Shown here: in pieces, positions 8,647 to 18,786 of the stretch
Position numbering within the stretch: the first letter of the stretch is position 1
How the letters are laid out: the number at the start of each line of letters is the position of its first letter
From: UBA6186 sp050012295
GTDB taxonomy: Bacteria > Pseudomonadota > Gammaproteobacteria > UBA6186 > Azoamicaceae
Reading direction: 5' to 3'
Assembly: GCA_050012295.1 (NCBI GenBank)
Contig: JBEKHL010000001.1
Coordinates: 77,074 to 141,073 of the forward strand
Length of the DNA stretch: 64,000 bases
The notes under the pieces: generated by a model
Databases searched by the model: none
The model's input: the letters and a program-made list of their open reading frames with translations, nothing else
Told to the model about the DNA's origin: nothing
Position numbers and translations under genes: made by a program

Positions 8647-10437
8647 ATGTCTACACCATTAAAAAAAATTAAAACAGCAACCCAGGATCCAGAATTAAAA
8701 CAAATTTTTGATCAAAAAAATATTAATAATATTTTTAATAGTTTTATTTTAGGGGATGAAGGTAAAACAATAATCGACAGTCTTTTAGCAGATTATACGT
8801 CTACCACCCAAGAAGAACCTCCTCGTGGATTTAGTTTAGGTAGCTTTAAAAAAATTGTAAAATTTGTAGTTAAACATCCTTTCGATACTTATTCCCTATG
8901 CAAACTAGCACTATCTCCAGCCGAAATAAGAACTCCCATTCTTCTAAATTATTATCAACAAAATTCCACCAAAATAACAGGATTTTTACAAAGTTTAGCT
9001 GGTAAAAATTCTTTTGTTGATTTAGTTGTAAATTTATTCACTAAACAACTAACCCAAAAAATAGATGCTACTATAAAACAACTTGATGAAAAATTAACAG
9101 CTATTAAAGAACTTGAAAATGATAAAGACTTTTTAAGCCAACTTGAACAAGATAAAGATTTTGCCAATAATACGCAACTAAACCAAGCCGAATTACTAAA
9201 CACTATAGCCAAAATAGAACAAGAACAAGAAGAACTTTTAACTAAAACTCAAGATCCTACTGTATCAAACCCCAACAAAGAAATTATTGATAAAAAAATT
9301 AAAGAAAACCAAGATACTTTACAAAATATTTTAGCAAACCTTACAAAAAATCAAGCCTTCTTAGAAAAATTAACTAAATATAAAACTATTTTAAGCGAAC
9401 TTAAGCCAAATCAAAATTATATAAAGCAATTAACCGAACTTACAGAACAAACCCAAAAATCTATAGCTACCAGAAAAAGATATTTACAAGAGTACAGTTC
9501 AAAAGATAATGGTTTAAGAAAAATAATTTCAGACACACTTAAAATTTTACCAAGTTTATTAGATACGCATGCTAAAAATTTTCTTAATATAATGGCGTTC
9601 TTTAGAAAAGATGAAAAAGAAAAAAGTGCTGCCTATACAGATCTAATATCAGATTTTTTTGATATGGCAAAAAATCCAAGTGTTTATGGGTTTATTGAAA
9701 ATAACGAATATATTGAAAGCACTGGTACTTCTGTTGCTACTGCTACTGAATTAACAAAAATATTAAGAATAATGCTGCCAAATCTCGACTCTCAAACTGC
9801 TGGGCTTTCAGATCAAAATATTGGAGGAATATTTAATTTAACATCAAAACTAATAAGAGGCATAGAAAATCCCGAACCTATTGCTCAACAATTATATGCT
9901 TTATTCTTAAAGCAAAAAGAACCAGATCAATCAAAAAATTATTTTCCGTTAATTATATTGTTACTTAATAACATAAAAAATAATGGTCCATTACAAATAT
10001 ATCTAGCAAACAATAAAGAACTTTTAACTAAAATAGCAAATCTAATAACAACTACTATGCCTTGGCTAAAAGATTATGGGATAAGTTCAAATGATATATC
10101 AAACTGTATAAGCCTTCTAGATAACCCAAAAGCAGTAGATAAATTAATAGGTATAATTGAAGCTTATCAGTCTAAAAGTAAAGTACAGCTCGCTAGCAAC
10201 GCAATTAAAGCTTTAACTAATTATGAGATTGGATCCACTGCAGCAATAGCAGCAACCAAGGCCGCAACTAAGGCAGTATATTCCGTTGTAACGAACGCCA
10301 AACAAAAAGGTTTTGGCGCCTTTAAAAAATTGGTTGGTTTTGGCGCATATACCACTACACCCGAACAACCTCCACATCACCCACGAACCAAAGAAGAAAA
10401 TCTAGAAATAAAAACACCACCTAAAAAAGATAATTAA
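8647..10437 (+). CDS. Large helical coiled-coil protein of unknown function
   Basis: I do not recognise this 596-residue protein. It is rich in Lys, Glu, Gln, Asn and Leu. Residues about 140-290 form long charged helices with coiled-coil periodicity (repeated LEKLTKYKTIL-like and KIEQEQEELL-like stretches). There is no signal peptide and no clear membrane span. A short segment near the N-terminus (GFSLGSFKKIVKF) resembles one near the C-terminus (GFGAFKKLVGF), each beside a Pro/Glu-rich stretch, suggesting duplicated amphipathic helices. The C-terminal tail is Pro/Lys-rich. It is divergent from the PPP-like phosphatase, and the two may share the 113-base intergenic region. A secreted effector is possible but unproven. 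Its last four bases overlap the convergent lysA. Confidence 0.6.
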   Translation: MSTPLKKIKTATQDPELKQIFDQKNINNIFNSFILGDEGKTIIDSLLADYTSTTQEEPPRGFSLGSFKKIVKFVVKHPFDTYSLCKLALSPAEIRTPILLNYYQQNSTKITGFLQSLAGKNSFVDLVVNLFTKQLTQKIDATIKQLDEKLTAIKELENDKDFLSQLEQDKDFANNTQLNQAELLNTIAKIEQEQEELLTKTQDPTVSNPNKEIIDKKIKENQDTLQNILANLTKNQAFLEKLTKYKTILSELKPNQNYIKQLTELTEQTQKSIATRKRYLQEYSSKDNGLRKIISDTLKILPSLLDTHAKNFLNIMAFFRKDEKEKSAAYTDLISDFFDMAKNPSVYGFIENNEYIESTGTSVATATELTKILRIMLPNLDSQTAGLSDQNIGGIFNLTSKLIRGIENPEPIAQQLYALFLKQKEPDQSKNYFPLIILLLNNIKNNGPLQIYLANNKELLTKIANLITTTMPWLKDYGISSNDISNCISLLDNPKAVDKLIGIIEAYQSKSKVQLASNAIKALTNYEIGSTAAIAATKAATKAVYSVVTNAKQKGFGAFKKLVGFGAYTTTPEQPPHHPRTKEENLEIKTPPKKDN

Positions 10438-11687
10438 TTTGGCAATATTTTTTCGGATGCAAATAAATCTGTTATATTTTCTCTAGGTCTAACTACATAA
10501 AAATTTTCACCATCGACTATAACTTCTGCCGCACGAGGACGACTATTATAATTGGAACTCATGCTAAATCCATAAGCACCAGCAGAACAAACCATTAATA
10601 AATCGTTTGCTTTTATTGATAAAGAACGATCTTTTCCTAAAAAATCAGATGTTTCACAAATTGGCCCTACTATATCGTACATATTTGGAATATCATCCCT
10701 AAAAGTTACAGGCACAATATTATGCCATGCTTTGTATAATGCAGGTCTTAATAGATCGTTCATCGCTGCATCAACAATTGCAAAGTATTTATTTTCAACA
10801 TCTTGTTTTTTTATATATTCTACTTTAGTTAATAAAACTCCCGAGTTAGCAACTATGGCACGACCTGGTTCTATATAAATAGCTAAATTAGTTGGTTTTA
10901 ATTTTAATAATAAAATTTCTACATATGCTTGTGGTGATGGTGCTGTTTCATTGTTATAAACAACTCCTAATCCACCACCAACATTAATATGATAAATTTT
11001 AATATCCATAGACTTTAAACTATCAATCAATTTTAATATTTGATCTATAGCCGCTAAAAATGGCGTTAACGAAGTTATTTGTGAACCAATATGAAACGCA
11101 ACCCCTTGAATTTTGATCCCGGCAAGCTTATTAGATAATTGATATAATTCTTTAGCTTTTAAAATATTAACCCCAAATTTATTTTCTTTAAGCCCGGTAG
11201 AAATATAAGGATGACTATTAGCATCAATATCTGGATTAACCCTAATAGCAATTTTAGCTATTTTACCTAAAGTAATTGCTATTTGGTTTAAACGTAATAA
11301 CTCTGCTTCAGATTCTATATTAATGCACCCAACACCAACTTGTAATGCTCTAGATAATTCCTCGCTAGTTTTACCTACTCCTGAAAAAATAATCTTTTCT
11401 GGGTGCCCATTAGCTTTTAATACTCGCTCTAATTCTCCTATAGAAACAATATCGAAACCAGAATCAAGTTGTGCCAAAATATTTAATATTGCCAAATTAC
11501 TATTAGCTTTAACTGCATAATTTATTTGATGAGGGTAATGAACAAATGCTTTATTAAAAGCATACCAAGAATTCAAAAGAGCTGCTTTAGAATATACATA
11601 ACAAGGTGTGCCAAGCTCTTTAGCAATAGCAGCTAACGAAACTTGTTCAACAAACCATTCGTTATTATTAAGCCAAAAATAAATCAC
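10434..11687 (-). CDS. lysA: Diaminopimelate decarboxylase
   Basis: A PLP enzyme that converts meso-diaminopimelate to L-lysine, the last step of lysine synthesis. The 417-residue length is normal. The PLP lysine lies in NYAVKANSNLAIL, followed by the GVAFHIGSQ and NVGGGLGVVY phosphate-binding motifs, and the substrate loop GPICETSDFLGKDR with AGAYGFSMSSNYNSRPR near the end. The start is GTG at 11687, with a strong AGGTGGA ribosome site six bases upstream. It overlaps the preceding MFS gene by four bases (GTGA), indicating translational coupling. With lysC and dapF it shows that the diaminopimelate branch is retained. Confidence 0.96.
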   Translation of the reverse strand: MIYFWLNNNEWFVEQVSLAAIAKELGTPCYVYSKAALLNSWYAFNKAFVHYPHQINYAVKANSNLAILNILAQLDSGFDIVSIGELERVLKANGHPEKIIFSGVGKTSEELSRALQVGVGCINIESEAELLRLNQIAITLGKIAKIAIRVNPDIDANSHPYISTGLKENKFGVNILKAKELYQLSNKLAGIKIQGVAFHIGSQITSLTPFLAAIDQILKLIDSLKSMDIKIYHINVGGGLGVVYNNETAPSPQAYVEILLLKLKPTNLAIYIEPGRAIVANSGVLLTKVEYIKKQDVENKYFAIVDAAMNDLLRPALYKAWHNIVPVTFRDDIPNMYDIVGPICETSDFLGKDRSLSIKANDLLMVCSAGAYGFSMSSNYNSRPRAAEVIVDGENFYVVRPRENITDLFASEKILPN

Positions 11688-12985
11688 ACTAAATCCACCT
11701 GTGGGTTTAGTAATATTATACTTTTAGTTTTTCTTAAAGTATATAAAGTAATAATAATAGTTATGGTACAAGCAACCATTAAATAATAAGCAACCACATC
11801 TACTTCACCAAAATTATTAATAAGCCACATTGCTATAATTGGCGCAACCCCACCAAATAGAACAGAAGTAAAGTTCCAACAGAATGCAACACTAGTAGCC
11901 CTTATGTTAGTAGGAAACGATTCGGCAGCCAGAGGATTTAATGTTCCCTCTGTCATGCCTATTAATGCTCCCATTAAAATAGAAAATAATAATATTAAAG
12001 ATGATCCACCGAATTTTAGAGATAATATAAAAGGATAGGCCGCCAACAAAATCCCTAATGTTCCTACAATAATAATATATCTTTTATTAATTTTATCTGA
12101 TAAATAGCCAAAAAACACTGTTGCAACAGTATAACTAAGTACCGTAAATAAATTAAATTTGCCAGCAACATGATTATCGTAATTTAAAAAATTTATCATC
12201 ATGGTTTTACCAAAAATAAAAACAATAAAAAATGATATTTGGGTGGTTAAAAAAATAGCAAATAGGCCAAACAAGGTCGATTTATGGTTCCTTAACATTT
12301 CCATAAATGGATTACCAATTAGTTCTCTATTTTGTTTAGCAAAAATAAAATCTTCTGTTTCTAGAAGCGTTCTGCGCATATAAAACCCGATCATTGCACC
12401 AAACACACTAATAAAAAATGGAATCCGCCAAGCAAATGAATATATTGCTTCTTTAGTTGCTAATAATTCTACTATAAAAATAGTGCACGAACTAAGAACA
12501 AGACCAGAACCAACCCCAGTAAGAGCCATACAACCAAAAAATCCTCGTTTGTTTTGTGGAACCGATTCAAAAAGATAAACGCAAGATGCACCAAACTCTC
12601 CACCCAATGCTATACCTTGTAAAATACGTAACATAATAAGTATAACTGGCGCAAAAATCCCAATTTGTTCGTATGTTGGTAATAAACCAATACATATTGT
12701 TGGAATCGACATTAATAACATAGTTAAAGTAAGCATTCTTTTTCTACTATACTTATCCCCAATATATCCAAAAATAATGCCGCCAATTGGTCTTGCTGCT
12801 AAACCTACCGCAAATGTAGCGAATGTCATCATCATTGAAACATAAGGATTATCGACCGGGAAAAATAAGCTGCTAATTACTGTGGCAAAATATGCATAAA
12901 GCGTATATTCGTACCATTCCAGTACATTGCCAATAGAAGAAGATAATATAGATTTTATAACCGTATTTTTAGATAATTTATTCAT
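11684..12985 (-). CDS. MFS transporter, ProP-like metabolite:H+ symporter
   Basis: A 433-residue transporter of the metabolite:H+ symporter branch. The start SSSIGNVLEWYEYTLYAYFA, the motif RPIGGIIFGYIGDKYSRKR in loop 2-3, and LRILQGIALGGEFGASCVYLFE in helix 4-5 are typical of ProP, KgtP and related proteins. Twelve helices are visible. Such proteins import osmolytes, dicarboxylates or amino acids; the substrate here is unknown. It begins 18 bases after ung and overlaps lysA by four bases, so it may be transcribed in the long murJ-ileS-lspA-ung run and coupled to lysA. A second ProP-like gene starts at 63191. Confidence 0.88.
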   Translation of the reverse strand: MNKLSKNTVIKSILSSSIGNVLEWYEYTLYAYFATVISSLFFPVDNPYVSMMMTFATFAVGLAARPIGGIIFGYIGDKYSRKRMLTLTMLLMSIPTICIGLLPTYEQIGIFAPVILIMLRILQGIALGGEFGASCVYLFESVPQNKRGFFGCMALTGVGSGLVLSSCTIFIVELLATKEAIYSFAWRIPFFISVFGAMIGFYMRRTLLETEDFIFAKQNRELIGNPFMEMLRNHKSTLFGLFAIFLTTQISFFIVFIFGKTMMINFLNYDNHVAGKFNLFTVLSYTVATVFFGYLSDKINKRYIIIVGTLGILLAAYPFILSLKFGGSSLILLFSILMGALIGMTEGTLNPLAAESFPTNIRATSVAFCWNFTSVLFGGVAPIIAMWLINNFGEVDVVAYYLMVACTITIIITLYTLRKTKSIILLNPQVDLV

Positions 12986-13003
12986 ATAAAATAACTCTCT
13001 TTT

Positions 13004-13711
13004 TTAGACATTAATTTTTACCTTTGTTAAACTCCAATCAATAGGCTCTTTCCCAAGCTGTTGCAACAATGCATTAGTTTTAGAAAAATGCTTACAACCA
13101 AAAAAGCCTCGATAAGCTGATAATGGTGATGGATGAGCTGCCTTTAGTATAAAATGTTTATCAAGATTTATAGATTGACATTTTTGTTGCGCATAAGATC
13201 CCCATAATAAAAAAATTATTCGATTAGAACAATTATTTAACACTTTTATAACTTGATCTGTAAAACGTTCCCATCCTTTATTATGATGAGAACCTGCCAT
13301 ACCGTGCTCTACGGTTAATATGCTATTTAATAACAACACCCCTTGTTTAGCCCAATTTATTAAACAACCATGTTTAGACGGAGCAATATTTAAATCATCT
13401 TGTAATTCTTTATAAATATTTAACAAAGATGGTGGTGGCGGAACATTAGGTAATACCGAAAAACATAAACCATGGGCTTGGTTGGGACCATGATATGGAT
13501 CTTGCCCAACAATAACAACTTTTACCTGTTCAATAGGTGTTAAAGCAAAAGCATTAAAAATATCCGAACTTTGAGGATAAATAATTTTCTTTAATTGCTT
13601 TTCTTGCACTAAAAATTTTTTTAATTCAAGCATATATTGTTCAGAAAATTCTGATAACAATAAATTTTTCCAACTGTCTTCTAATAAAATATTCTTACTG
13701 CTTTGAATCAT
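13004..13711 (-). CDS. ung: Uracil-DNA glycosylase, family 1
   Basis: Removes uracil from DNA to begin base excision repair. The 235 residues include the family 1 catalytic motif VVIVGQDPYHGPNQAHGLCFSV (water-activating Asp in GQDPYH) and the C-terminal HPSPLSAYRGFFGCKHFS loop with the catalytic His. The uracil-binding region (LLLNSILTVEHG, LLWGSYAQ) is intact. It overlaps the end of lspA by 17 bases and is followed after 18 bases by an MFS gene, so it sits in the middle of a long minus-strand transcription unit. Confidence 0.97.
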   Translation of the reverse strand: MIQSSKNILLEDSWKNLLLSEFSEQYMLELKKFLVQEKQLKKIIYPQSSDIFNAFALTPIEQVKVVIVGQDPYHGPNQAHGLCFSVLPNVPPPPSLLNIYKELQDDLNIAPSKHGCLINWAKQGVLLLNSILTVEHGMAGSHHNKGWERFTDQVIKVLNNCSNRIIFLLWGSYAQQKCQSINLDKHFILKAAHPSPLSAYRGFFGCKHFSKTNALLQQLGKEPIDWSLTKVKINV

Positions 13712-14219
13712 GGGTTACATGCGATAAACATGTTGATGATAAACATAACCAATTAAACATTAATAACATTATAGCTATACAAATTGCACTATCAGCTACA
13801 TTAAACGTATACCAATGGAAATTTTTAATATAAACATCTATAAAATCTATAACATACCCATACATAATTCTGTCTAATAAATTACCAATACAACCACCTA
13901 AAATTAATAATAACGCTATTTTTTCTAAAACATTATTAATTTTATTTTTAATCAATAAATACAAAATACAACTTGCTGCGCTTAATGCAATAATTAAAAA
14001 CAAATAATTTTGCCAACCACTACTATTATGTAAAAGCCCAAATGCAGCGCCGGTGTTATAGGTTAAAAATAAATTTAATCCAAAAAATTTAGTGTCTATT
14101 ATAGTTAAAGTTTCGTTCCAAGATAATTCTTGTAAAACATAAAGTTTACTAACTTGATCTAATAATATTATGCTAACCACTACACATATATTTTTAAACA
14201 TATTAAAGACATTAAACAT
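13695..14219 (-). CDS. lspA: Lipoprotein signal peptidase
   Basis: Inner-membrane aspartyl peptidase that removes signal peptides from prolipoproteins after diacylglyceryl attachment. It has about four membrane helices. The two catalytic aspartates lie in GNLLDRIMYGYVIDFIDV and FNVADSAICIAI, and the NTGAAFGLL motif is intact. The length of 174 aa is close to the family's usual 160-170. The start may be 14219 or the ATG at 14201, six codons later. It overlaps ileS by eight bases; the ileS-lspA pair is a standard gammaproteobacterial arrangement. A likely substrate in this window is the small lipoprotein LptM. Confidence 0.97.
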   Translation of the reverse strand: MFNVFNMFKNICVVVSIILLDQVSKLYVLQELSWNETLTIIDTKFFGLNLFLTYNTGAAFGLLHNSSGWQNYLFLIIALSAASCILYLLIKNKINNVLEKIALLLILGGCIGNLLDRIMYGYVIDFIDVYIKNFHWYTFNVADSAICIAIMLLMFNWLCLSSTCLSHVTHDSKQ

Positions 14220-17064
14220 ATATTCTAATTTCCCCTTGTTCGGTAGTTAAATTAATAGTGCACCTATTGCATAATTTAGAATTATTAACATCCTTAACTC
14301 TATGCCAACAACGTGCACATTTAGGGTAATTAGAACTATTAATTGTAATTGAGAATCCAGAAGATCCAGATAATTCATTAAGAGTGTGATCTAAAACAAT
14401 TTCTGCGCTAGAAGTAATTAAAATAAATTTAAGCTCTCTTTGTATATTTGGTATATCGGTTAAAATTTTAAATGTTTTTGCATCACAATAAATTTTAACT
14501 TCTGCTTCTAACGATGAACCTATTTGGTTTTGGTTTCTTGATATTTCTATTTGTTTATTTACTTCTTTTCTGATAGTTAAGATAGTATCCCAAAAATCGT
14601 TATGTACTACTGAACCTACAGAAACATTAAGCCAATTATAATTATACCAACTATTTAGAAAAATTGATGGCTCTGTACGATCTGGTAAATATTTCCAAAT
14701 TTCTTCAGCAGTAAAACTTAAAATTGGCGCTATCCAACGTACTAATGTTTCTAAAATATGATATAAAGTTGTTTGTGCAGATCTTCTAGGAATAGAATTT
14801 TGTTTACAAGTATATTGCCGATCTTTAATAACATCTAAATAAAAACTACCTAATTCTTCCACACAAAAATTATGAATTTTTTGATAAGCTAAATGATATT
14901 TATATTCATGGTAATGTTGTAAAATTTCTTGCTGTAAAGCACTGGTTTTTTCTAACATCCAACGATCTAAAAACAATAGCTTTTCGACCGGTAACATATT
15001 TTTATTACGATCAAAATCATGTAAGTTAGATAATAAAAATCTGGCAGTATTTCTAATCCTTCTATAAGAATCGCTAACCCGTTTTAAGATTTCTTCGGAA
15101 ATTTTAAGATCACCACTATAATCTGTGGTGGCAACCCATAACCGTAATAAATCTGCACCATATTTATTTATTATACTTTCTGGATCAACAACATTACCTA
15201 AAGACTTAGACATTTTGTTACCAGAAGCATCTAATACAAATCCATGAGTTAATACTTCTTTAAACGGGGGCCTATTATTAGCAGCCATGGATACTAATAA
15301 TGATGACTGAAACCAACCACGATGTTGATCAGAACCTTCTAAATATAAATCAGCATAACCTTGCATTTCCTGATGTGTAGAATTTATACAACAATTTACC
15401 GTACCTGATTCAAACCAAACATCTAATATATCCGTAGATTTTATATAATCATTAGCAAAGTTACCTATTAATTCTTGCGATTCTAATGTATGCCATGCCT
15501 CTATGCCGCTCAATTCTACTTTTTGTGCAACTTTTTCTATTAAAGATAATTGATCTGGATGTAACTCTCCAGTAGTTTTATGAATAAAAAATGGAATCGG
15601 TACTCCCCATACTCTTTGTCTAGAAATACACCAATCTGGCCGCCCTTCCGGTAACATCGACTCCATGCGAGTTTCTCCCCACACTGGAAACCAATGAATT
15701 TTATTAACTTCAGACAAAGCCTTTTTTCTTAAATGGTTTTTTTCCATACTAATAAACCATTGTGGAGTAGCCATAAAAATAAGCGGGGTTTTATGCCGCC
15801 AACAATGTGGATAACTGTGCACAATTTCACTATAAGCTAATAAGGTATTATGTTGCTTAAGTTTTTCTATAATAACAGGAACAGCTTTGTTTATATGTAA
15901 ATTAGCAAAAAATTCAGTTTTTTCTAAAAAACATCCTCGATTATTAATAAAATTTTCGATTGGTAAATTATATTTTTTACTAACAATATAATCATCGTGC
16001 CCATGGGCAGGAGCTGTAGTTACACAACCAGTACCAACTTCTAAAGTTACATGCTCACCTAATACAATCGGACATGTCCGAGAATATAATGGATGTTGTA
16101 ATAAAACATGTTCTAATTCGGCCCCGAAACACTTAGCAATAACAGAATAATCTTTTAATTGTATAGCAGTAGTAACACTAGATAATAATTGCTCTGCCAT
16201 TATAAAAAATCTATTTAATTCTTTACTGTGTATTAAACAATAAGCAAATTTTCTATTAACAGCAACCGCTAAAACAGCAGGCATGGACCAAGGAGTAGTA
16301 GTCCAAGTAAGTACAGAAACTGTTTGTTCATGATCTAAAATAGTATCGTTTAATTTAAAGATTGACACAATTTGTGAGTTATTCTTGCAATTAAATGCAA
16401 CGTAAATAGAGGGCGATTGCTTATCTTTATATTCAACTTCTGCCTCAGCTAAAGCAGAACCACAATTTACACACCAATGTACCGGACGATCCCCTCTAGT
16501 TAAATGCCCATTCGCCATAATCTTAGCTAAAGTGCGCATTACCGTAGCTTCAAATTTAAAATCCATAGTAGCGTATGGTTTTTGCCAATTAGCAATTACT
16601 CCTAATCTAATAAATTGTTGTTTTTGAATAGTAATTTGAGTAGCTGCATATTCACGACATTTAGTAATAAATAAAATGGGATCCATCTTATGGCTTGGTT
16701 GCTCTAGTTCTTTTTCAACTTTAATCTCTATGGGTAGCCCATGACAATCCCAACCAGGAATAAATGGTACCTTGTAGCCACTTAAAGTTTTACTTTTAAC
16801 AATAAAATCTTTTAAGATCCTATTAAAGGCATGCCCTAAATGAATTGAACCATTAGCATATGGAGGACCATCTTGAAAAATAAAAACTTTATCCTCTTTA
16901 TGGATATCTTGTAGCTGATTATATAAATCAATTTGTTGCCAAAACTGTAAAATATTCAACTCTTCTGTAGCTAAATTAGCTTTCATAGGAAAAGTTGTGG
17001 TTGGTAAATTTAAAGTATCTTTATAATCAAAATTCTGATTTTCTTCCGCTTTATTGTCGTACAT
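14212..17064 (-). CDS. ileS: Isoleucyl-tRNA synthetase
   Basis: Class I synthetase charging tRNA-Ile. The HIGH motif appears in PYANGSIHLGHAFNRILK and the KMSKS motif in SGNKMSKSLGN. The CP1 editing domain is present between them, including the TWTTTPWSMPA segment. The C-terminal zinc site CARCWHRV...CNRC is intact, as in the E. coli-type enzyme. Length is about 950 residues. The ATG at 17064 is preferred over a TTG at 17070 because it follows the murJ stop by two bases with a GGTGG site upstream. ribF, usually between murJ and ileS in gammaproteobacteria, is missing here. Confidence 0.98.
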   Translation of the reverse strand: MYDNKAEENQNFDYKDTLNLPTTTFPMKANLATEELNILQFWQQIDLYNQLQDIHKEDKVFIFQDGPPYANGSIHLGHAFNRILKDFIVKSKTLSGYKVPFIPGWDCHGLPIEIKVEKELEQPSHKMDPILFITKCREYAATQITIQKQQFIRLGVIANWQKPYATMDFKFEATVMRTLAKIMANGHLTRGDRPVHWCVNCGSALAEAEVEYKDKQSPSIYVAFNCKNNSQIVSIFKLNDTILDHEQTVSVLTWTTTPWSMPAVLAVAVNRKFAYCLIHSKELNRFFIMAEQLLSSVTTAIQLKDYSVIAKCFGAELEHVLLQHPLYSRTCPIVLGEHVTLEVGTGCVTTAPAHGHDDYIVSKKYNLPIENFINNRGCFLEKTEFFANLHINKAVPVIIEKLKQHNTLLAYSEIVHSYPHCWRHKTPLIFMATPQWFISMEKNHLRKKALSEVNKIHWFPVWGETRMESMLPEGRPDWCISRQRVWGVPIPFFIHKTTGELHPDQLSLIEKVAQKVELSGIEAWHTLESQELIGNFANDYIKSTDILDVWFESGTVNCCINSTHQEMQGYADLYLEGSDQHRGWFQSSLLVSMAANNRPPFKEVLTHGFVLDASGNKMSKSLGNVVDPESIINKYGADLLRLWVATTDYSGDLKISEEILKRVSDSYRRIRNTARFLLSNLHDFDRNKNMLPVEKLLFLDRWMLEKTSALQQEILQHYHEYKYHLAYQKIHNFCVEELGSFYLDVIKDRQYTCKQNSIPRRSAQTTLYHILETLVRWIAPILSFTAEEIWKYLPDRTEPSIFLNSWYNYNWLNVSVGSVVHNDFWDTILTIRKEVNKQIEISRNQNQIGSSLEAEVKIYCDAKTFKILTDIPNIQRELKFILITSSAEIVLDHTLNELSGSSGFSITINSSNYPKCARCWHRVKDVNNSKLCNRCTINLTTEQGEIRIYV

Positions 17065-17066
17065 TA

Positions 17067-18647
17067 TCAATAACCACCAACTAAAACATTTTTTAATTTA
17101 ACCCCAGTCATCCATAATGTACCACAATATATCATACCTGCTAAAGCAAATATTTCACTTAATTTAAAAATTTTATAATTTATTGACCATGTGATCCATT
17201 CGGAGACTTCTGCTGGATAAAAATTTAAAAATAACGCCAATAGTATCCCTGCCATAACTAAACTTTTAGTAAATCTAGATATTTTGTTAGAAAAATGTAT
17301 GCGCATGCATTTTTTATCTAAAAAAACAAGTAATACTATAGCATGAAGTATAGATACTATAGACGTAGCTAAAGCTATTCCTACGTGCGCTAAATATTTT
17401 GTTAAAATACTATTTAAAACAATATTAGCAAACAATATAAACACTCCTATTTTAACTGGGGTTTTTAAATCCCCCTTAGCATAAAAACCACTAGAAAAAA
17501 TTTTCACTAGCATAATTCCTAATACTGAAAAAGAATATGCCATTAAAGCTTGGCTACACATTAATACATCGTGATAAGTAAATTTTCCTCTTAAAAATAA
17601 AGTGCTTATAATTTGCTCCGACAAAAATAATAGTACTATACTAGCTGGGATCCCTACTAATAATGCCGATCTAATACCCCAATCTAAAATTTCATTAAAT
17701 TGTTGTTGGTTTTTCTTAACAAAACTTCTAGATAATTGAGGTAAAATAACTGTTGCAAAAGACACTCCGAATATTCCCAAAGGAAATTCCATTAAACGAT
17801 CTGCATAATATAACCAAGTTATACTTCCTGTTTGCAGAAAAGAGGCGAATACACTATCTATTAAAATATTAATTTGTCCAATAGCAGCACCAAAAATTGC
17901 TGGTACCATTAGAAATAATACCCTTTTAACCCCTGGATCATTCCAATTTACAGTTAATTTAGGCAACAATCTAAGTTTATATAAAAATGGTAATTGAAAC
18001 CCTAACTGTATAATTCCAGCTGCTAGTACTCCCCACGCTAAAGATAATTCTGGTGGAGTAAACTTTTTAGCTAATATTAGGCTAAAACCTATCAAGCTAA
18101 GATTTAATAATATTGGAGTAAAAGCTGGTACTATAAATTGATGATAACAATTTAATACTCCAGCTGCTAATGCCGTTAACGATATAAAAAATATATAAGG
18201 GAAAGTAATTTGTAGCATATTAATTGCATTTTGTAATTTTGCTGGATTTCTGGCAAACCCTGGGGCAAAAATTTTAATTATCCACGGACAAAATAAAATC
18301 CCTAATATAGTTATAATTAACAATATAATGGCTAAATTACCCGCTATATTATTTAAAAATAATTTAATTTGCTGGGGATTCTTTTGATCTGTATATTCAG
18401 CAAACACCGGGACAAATGCTTGAGAAAAAGCACCTTCGGCAAATAATCTGCGCATTAAGTTAGGTATACGAAATGCTAAAACATATGCATCGTAACCAGC
18501 AGTCGCACCAAATAATATAGCTGTTATTATGTCGCGAATAAATCCAGATACTCTAGACAATAATGTAACTAGGCTAGAATTGATTGAATGTTTAGTTAAA
18601 AATTGTAATATTTTTTTAGGTTCTTTAAAATCTAATGCATTTGACAA
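17067..18647 (-). CDS. murJ: Lipid II flippase MurJ (MviN)
   Basis: Flips lipid II across the inner membrane for peptidoglycan synthesis. The 526-residue protein has about 14 helices of the MOP exporter superfamily. Diagnostic stretches are LSRVSGFIRDIITAILFG, AYVLAFRIPNLMRRLFAEGAFSQAF (with the central Arg cluster) and LMEFPLGIFGVSFATVILPQLS. The start is a TTG at 18647 with AGG eight bases upstream; no nearby in-frame ATG gives a complete first helix. It leads a long minus-strand run: ileS, lspA, ung, MFS and lysA. Together with mrcA and the diaminopimelate genes it shows that the organism still makes a cell wall. Confidence 0.97.
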   Translation of the reverse strand: MSNALDFKEPKKILQFLTKHSINSSLVTLLSRVSGFIRDIITAILFGATAGYDAYVLAFRIPNLMRRLFAEGAFSQAFVPVFAEYTDQKNPQQIKLFLNNIAGNLAIILLIITILGILFCPWIIKIFAPGFARNPAKLQNAINMLQITFPYIFFISLTALAAGVLNCYHQFIVPAFTPILLNLSLIGFSLILAKKFTPPELSLAWGVLAAGIIQLGFQLPFLYKLRLLPKLTVNWNDPGVKRVLFLMVPAIFGAAIGQINILIDSVFASFLQTGSITWLYYADRLMEFPLGIFGVSFATVILPQLSRSFVKKNQQQFNEILDWGIRSALLVGIPASIVLLFLSEQIISTLFLRGKFTYHDVLMCSQALMAYSFSVLGIMLVKIFSSGFYAKGDLKTPVKIGVFILFANIVLNSILTKYLAHVGIALATSIVSILHAIVLLVFLDKKCMRIHFSNKISRFTKSLVMAGILLALFLNFYPAEVSEWITWSINYKIFKLSEIFALAGMIYCGTLWMTGVKLKNVLVGGY

Positions 18648-18786
18648 GTTGTGTACCTATTTAAGTTGTTAAATATTAATAATATTATGACAAAATATAC
18701 TAATTATATAAATTAATACTAGGATAATAATAATTAACTGTCGGTTTTATGTTAGGTGGATTGATAATACGATTTGCAAAATCTAA

